Below are positions 60,446-64,000 of a DNA stretch of 64,000 nucleotides, one piece after another (positions within the stretch are counted from its first letter, which is position 1; each line of letters begins with the position of its first letter). The stretch spans positions 1 to 64,000 of the forward strand of contig CAWJNP010000083.1 in the NCBI GenBank assembly GCA_963844255.1, written 5' to 3'. The notes under the pieces were generated by a model, which worked only from the letters and a program-made list of their open reading frames with translations, ran no database searches and was not told where the DNA came from. The position numbers were made by a program, and so were the translations under genes. Source of the stretch: SZAS-79 sp963844255 (lineage in GTDB: Bacteria; Pseudomonadota; Gammaproteobacteria; Burkholderiales; SG8-39).

Positions 60446-61936
60446 ATGACTGAGCTCGATTTCGATCGACTCGCCAAAGAAGGCTACAACCGAATTCCGG
60501 TGGTGGCAGAAATTCGCGCGGACCTCGATACCCCGGTCGCGCTCTACCTCAAGCTCGCAAACAAGCCTTACACCTACCTCCTTGAATCCGTGGTCGGCGG
60601 CGAGCGGTTCGGGCGCTATTCGTACATCGGCCTGCCCTCCGCGGAACGGATCGAAGCGAGGGGTACGAATGTGTCGCTCCACCGTCGCGAGGCTGATGGC
60701 GAAGAGCGGATTGAGCGCTTTCCGGACACGGATCCGTTTGTTTTCGTGCGCGACTATCTGAAGAAATACCGTGCCGCGCCGCTCCCCGGGCTTCCCCGGT
60801 TTGCCGGGGGACTCGTTGGTTATTTCGGGTATGAAACCGTTCGCTTTATCGAAAAGCGCCTGTCTGCGGTGGACAAGCCGGACCCGCTCGGCACGCCGGA
60901 TGTACTGCTGATGCGCTCCGAGGAACTGGTCGTGATCGACAACGTGCAGGGCAAGCTCTACTTCGTCGTGTATGCCGACCCGGCCCTGCCCGACGCGCTG
61001 CGGCGCGCCCGTGCGCGACTCGCCGAACTGCAGGGCAGACTCGGACGTCCGCTTCAGCACGTGCAGCGCAGCTACCCCGGTGACGACACGCTGCGCTCTT
61101 CGTTCACAAAAGAAGAGTTCATCGACGCCGTTAAACGCACCAAGGAATACATCTTTGCCGGCGACGCGATGCAGATCCAGATTTCACAGCGCACCACGAG
61201 GCGGTTCACGGCGCCGCCGTTTTCCCTGTACCGCTCCCTGCGTGGCCTGAACCCCTCCCCGTACATGTTCTACCTCGACCTCGGTGACCACCACGTGGTT
61301 GGCGCGTCGCCCGAAATCCTGGTGCGACTCGAAGGGGATACCGTGACGCTGCGGCCGATTGCCGGGACGCGGCCGCGGGGCAAGACCTATGCGGAGGACC
61401 AGCAGGCGGCCCGGGAGCTGCTCGCCGATCCGAAGGAGCGGGCCGAGCATGTGATGCTGATCGATCTGGGGCGCAACGACGTCGGCCGGGTGGCAAAGGT
61501 CGGCAGCGTGCAGGTCACGGAATCCATGACGGTTGAGCGCTATTCGCATGTGATGCATATTGTGTCGAATTGCGAGGGCAAGCTGGCCGACGGCCTGGAT
61601 GCATTTGACGTGCTCAAGGCGACATTCCCCGCGGGCACGATCAGCGGCGCGCCGAAAGTACGAGCAATGGAGATCATTGCGGAGTTCGAGCCGATCAAGC
61701 GCGGGCTCTACAGCGGAGCGGTCGGTTACCTGGGGTTCAACGGAGACATGGATCTGGCGATCGCCATCCGTACCGCCGTCGTCAAGGACGGCACGCTGCA
61801 TGTACAGGCGGCGGCAGGAATTGTCGCCGACTCGGACCCCGAATCCGAGTACCAGGAGACGCAGCACAAGATGCGCGCGGTCCTTCGGGCGGCGGAAATG
61901 GCACTGGCCGAACCCTCGCAGCCCTTTGCGGCATAG
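60446..61936 (+). CDS. trpE: Anthranilate synthase component I
   Basis: TrpE makes anthranilate from chorismate using ammonia from TrpG. The 496-residue protein has LLESVVGGERFGRYSYIG (tryptophan-feedback site, LLES), AGDAMQIQISQRTTRRF, GASPEILVRLEGDTVTLRPI, AGTRPRGKTYAED, MLIDLGRNDVGRVAKVGSV and FPAGTISGAPKVRAMEIIAE. Start ATG 60446 with GGGAGA 5-10 bases upstream. The 160-base spacer from gph carries the leader and hairpins. Confidence 0.97.
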   Translation: MTELDFDRLAKEGYNRIPVVAEIRADLDTPVALYLKLANKPYTYLLESVVGGERFGRYSYIGLPSAERIEARGTNVSLHRREADGEERIERFPDTDPFVFVRDYLKKYRAAPLPGLPRFAGGLVGYFGYETVRFIEKRLSAVDKPDPLGTPDVLLMRSEELVVIDNVQGKLYFVVYADPALPDALRRARARLAELQGRLGRPLQHVQRSYPGDDTLRSSFTKEEFIDAVKRTKEYIFAGDAMQIQISQRTTRRFTAPPFSLYRSLRGLNPSPYMFYLDLGDHHVVGASPEILVRLEGDTVTLRPIAGTRPRGKTYAEDQQAARELLADPKERAEHVMLIDLGRNDVGRVAKVGSVQVTESMTVERYSHVMHIVSNCEGKLADGLDAFDVLKATFPAGTISGAPKVRAMEIIAEFEPIKRGLYSGAVGYLGFNGDMDLAIAIRTAVVKDGTLHVQAAAGIVADSDPESEYQETQHKMRAVLRAAEMALAEPSQPFAA

Positions 61937-61946
61937 GGAGGACGAC

Positions 61947-62510
<564 letters not shown>

Positions 62511-62515
62511 GGAGA

Positions 62516-63550
62516 ATGAACATTTCCATTTCCGAGGCAATCCAGCGAACGGTCGAGCACCGCGAAATCTTCCACGACGAGATGCTGCACGTGATGCGGC
62601 AGATCATGAGCGGCGAACTTACCCCGGCGCAGATCGCCGGTTTCATGATCGGCCTGCGTGTGAAGAAGGAAACGATCGGTGAAATTGCTGCCGCCGCACA
62701 GGTCATGCGCGAATTCGCGACAAAGGTGGACGTGGACGACACGAACCTTGTGGACACCTGCGGCACAGGCGGGGATTCGGCGCACACGTTCAATGTCTCG
62801 ACAGCGGCAGCGATCGTGGCGGCGGCAGCGGGAGCAAGAGTTGCCAAGCACATGGGGCGATCGGTGTCCTCGTCCTCCGGCAGCGCCGATGTGCTCGAGG
62901 CCTTGGGGGCGAATATCGCGCTTTCGCCTGCGCAGGTTGGGCAAGCGATTGGCGAGATCGGCCTTGGGTTCATGTTTGCTCCCGGTCATCACGCCGCGAT
63001 GAAATATGCAGCGCCGGTCCGCAAGGAACTTGGCGTTCGCACGATCTTCAACCTGCTGGGGCCGCTCACCAACCCAGCCAACGCAAAGAATCAGGTCATG
63101 GGCGTTTTTCATCCCGATCTGGTCGGCATCCAGGTGCGTGTACTGCAGAGGCTCGGCAGCCGCCATGTAATGACTGTCCACGGACTGGACGGCCTGGACG
63201 AAATTTCGATCTCCGGCGAGACCTTGATAGGCGAGTTGTCGAACGGAGTGGTCCGCGAGTACACGGTGCATCCGTCGCAGTTCGGGCTGTCACTGTTTGA
63301 CCGCCGCGCGATCCAGGTGAGCACGGTCCAGGAATCCAAGGAAATGATCCTTGCGGTACTCGAGAACCAACCCGGTCCCGCACTCAATATCGTGCTGCTT
63401 AACGCCGGGGCGACGATCTATGTATCCGGCGTGGCAGCGTCACTTGAGGCCGGCATTGAGCGCGCGCGGAAGGTGATCGCGGATGGCGCGGCACGGGCCA
63501 AGCTGGACGCCTATGTGGCATTCAGCCTGCGCCACAAGGAAAAAGGCTGA
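62516..63550 (+). CDS. trpD: Anthranilate phosphoribosyltransferase
   Basis: TrpD joins anthranilate to PRPP. The 344-residue protein has DTCGTGGDSAHTFNVSTAAA (PRPP site), AKHMGRSVSSSSGSADVLEA, FAPGHHAAMKYAAPVRKELG, RTIFNLLGPLTNPANAKNQV and VHGLDGLDEISISGET. Start ATG 62516 has GAGGGTGAGGAG upstream; a GTG three codons earlier is also open. trpC follows after 10 bases. Confidence 0.97.
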   Translation: MNISISEAIQRTVEHREIFHDEMLHVMRQIMSGELTPAQIAGFMIGLRVKKETIGEIAAAAQVMREFATKVDVDDTNLVDTCGTGGDSAHTFNVSTAAAIVAAAAGARVAKHMGRSVSSSSGSADVLEALGANIALSPAQVGQAIGEIGLGFMFAPGHHAAMKYAAPVRKELGVRTIFNLLGPLTNPANAKNQVMGVFHPDLVGIQVRVLQRLGSRHVMTVHGLDGLDEISISGETLIGELSNGVVREYTVHPSQFGLSLFDRRAIQVSTVQESKEMILAVLENQPGPALNIVLLNAGATIYVSGVAASLEAGIERARKVIADGAARAKLDAYVAFSLRHKEKG

Positions 63551-63560
63551 GCGAGGCAGC

Positions 63561-64000
63561 ATGGCCGACGTCCTGCAGAAGATTCTCGCCACCAAGCGCG
63601 AGGAAATTGCCCGCGCCAATGCTGCGGTGCCCCTGGCAGAGATGGCAAAGCGTGCCGCGGCCGCGGACAAGCCGCGCGATTTCGCCGGCGCGATGCGCGC
63701 GAAATTGGCTGCCGGCGGTCCGGCAGTCATCGCCGAGATCAAGAAGGCAAGCCCGTCGAAAGGCCTGTTGCGGGAGCACTTCGATCCGCCTGCGATTGCT
63801 GCAAGTTATGCAGCTGCAGGCGCGGCCTGCCTGTCCGTCCTGACTGACAGCACCTATTTTCAGGGTGCGCACGCACATCTGCAGGCCGCGCGAGCTGCCT
63901 GCACGCTGCCTGTGCTGCGCAAGGACTTCATCATCGATCCGTATCAGGTTTACGAGGCGCGGGCACTGGGCGCAGACTGCATTCTGCTCATTGCAGCCGC
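63561..64000 (+). CDS. trpC: Indole-3-glycerol phosphate synthase (3' end cut by window edge)
   Basis: TrpC makes indole-3-glycerol phosphate. The first 146 codons are present: MADVLQKILATKREEIARAN, AEIKKASPSKGLLREHFDPP, LSVLTDSTYFQGAHAHLQAA, LPVLRKDFIIDPYQVYEARA and LGADCILLIAA. KKASPSKG holds the phosphate and catalytic lysine. The rest of the barrel lies outside the window. ATG 63561 with GAGGCAG upstream. Confidence 0.96.
   Translation, partial: MADVLQKILATKREEIARANAAVPLAEMAKRAAAADKPRDFAGAMRAKLAAGGPAVIAEIKKASPSKGLLREHFDPPAIAASYAAAGAACLSVLTDSTYFQGAHAHLQAARAACTLPVLRKDFIIDPYQVYEARALGADCILLIAA

Overview
The window is mostly one continuous stretch of a sulfur-oxidising betaproteobacterium (about 5.6 kb to 64 kb). 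The first 5.6 kb is a patchwork of unrelated, badly frameshifted fragments. The betaproteobacterial call rests on gene order: algZ-algR-hemC-hemD-hemX-hemY, hemA-prfA-prmC-grxD, dusB-fis-purH-purD, amgK/murU divergent from lptD-surA-pdxA-rsmA, miaB-phoH-ybeY-corC-lnt-glyQ-glyS-gmhB-plsC, and rpe-gph-trpE-trpG-trpD-trpC. I cannot name a genus.

Layout. 1-5.6 kb: an alphaproteobacteria-like EIIA/HPr pair, a serine-hydrolase lipoprotein gene with at least four frameshifts, a TonB-receptor C-terminus, an nhaA antiporter gene with about six frameshifts behind a structured leader, and a YhcG/DUF1016 nuclease C-terminus. 5.6-13.4 kb (minus strand): a sulfur-oxidation operon in the order arsR-type regulator, soxC, soxD, soxY, soxZ, soxA, soxX, soxB, a SoxH-like metallo-hydrolase, then the start of an AhpD-like gene cut off at the chimeric edge. 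13.4-16.5 kb: a divergent orphan binding protein, a DsrE-like lipoprotein and an M20 peptidase. Two copies of a 31-base palindrome-containing element lie in the two divergent spacers. From 16.5 kb on the genes are housekeeping: haem synthesis (hemA, hemCDXY, hemF), translation (prfA, prmC, glyQS, miaB, ybeY, rsmA, tRNA-Met), purine and arginine synthesis, cell-wall recycling and outer-membrane assembly (amgK, murU, lptD, surA, lnt, mltA, gmhB), ubiquinone hydroxylases (ubiH and a second one), and the trp genes with a Trp-rich leader peptide.

How it fits together. Periplasmic SoxYZ carries sulfur; SoxAX loads thiosulfate onto it; SoxB and SoxCD remove sulfate and oxidise the sulfane sulfur. 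Electrons enter c-type cytochromes, whose haem could be made with the nearby hem genes. A Cys-containing ArsR-type repressor at the head of the operon is the likely sulfur sensor.

Sequence quality falls towards the left end. There are no frameshifts that I can see after 19.1 kb, five single-base insertions between 7.8 and 19.1 kb (soxB, soxC twice, the M20 gene, prmC), and many more in the first 5 kb. I read this as low-quality or chimeric sequence at a contig end rather than gene decay, but raw reads are needed to decide.
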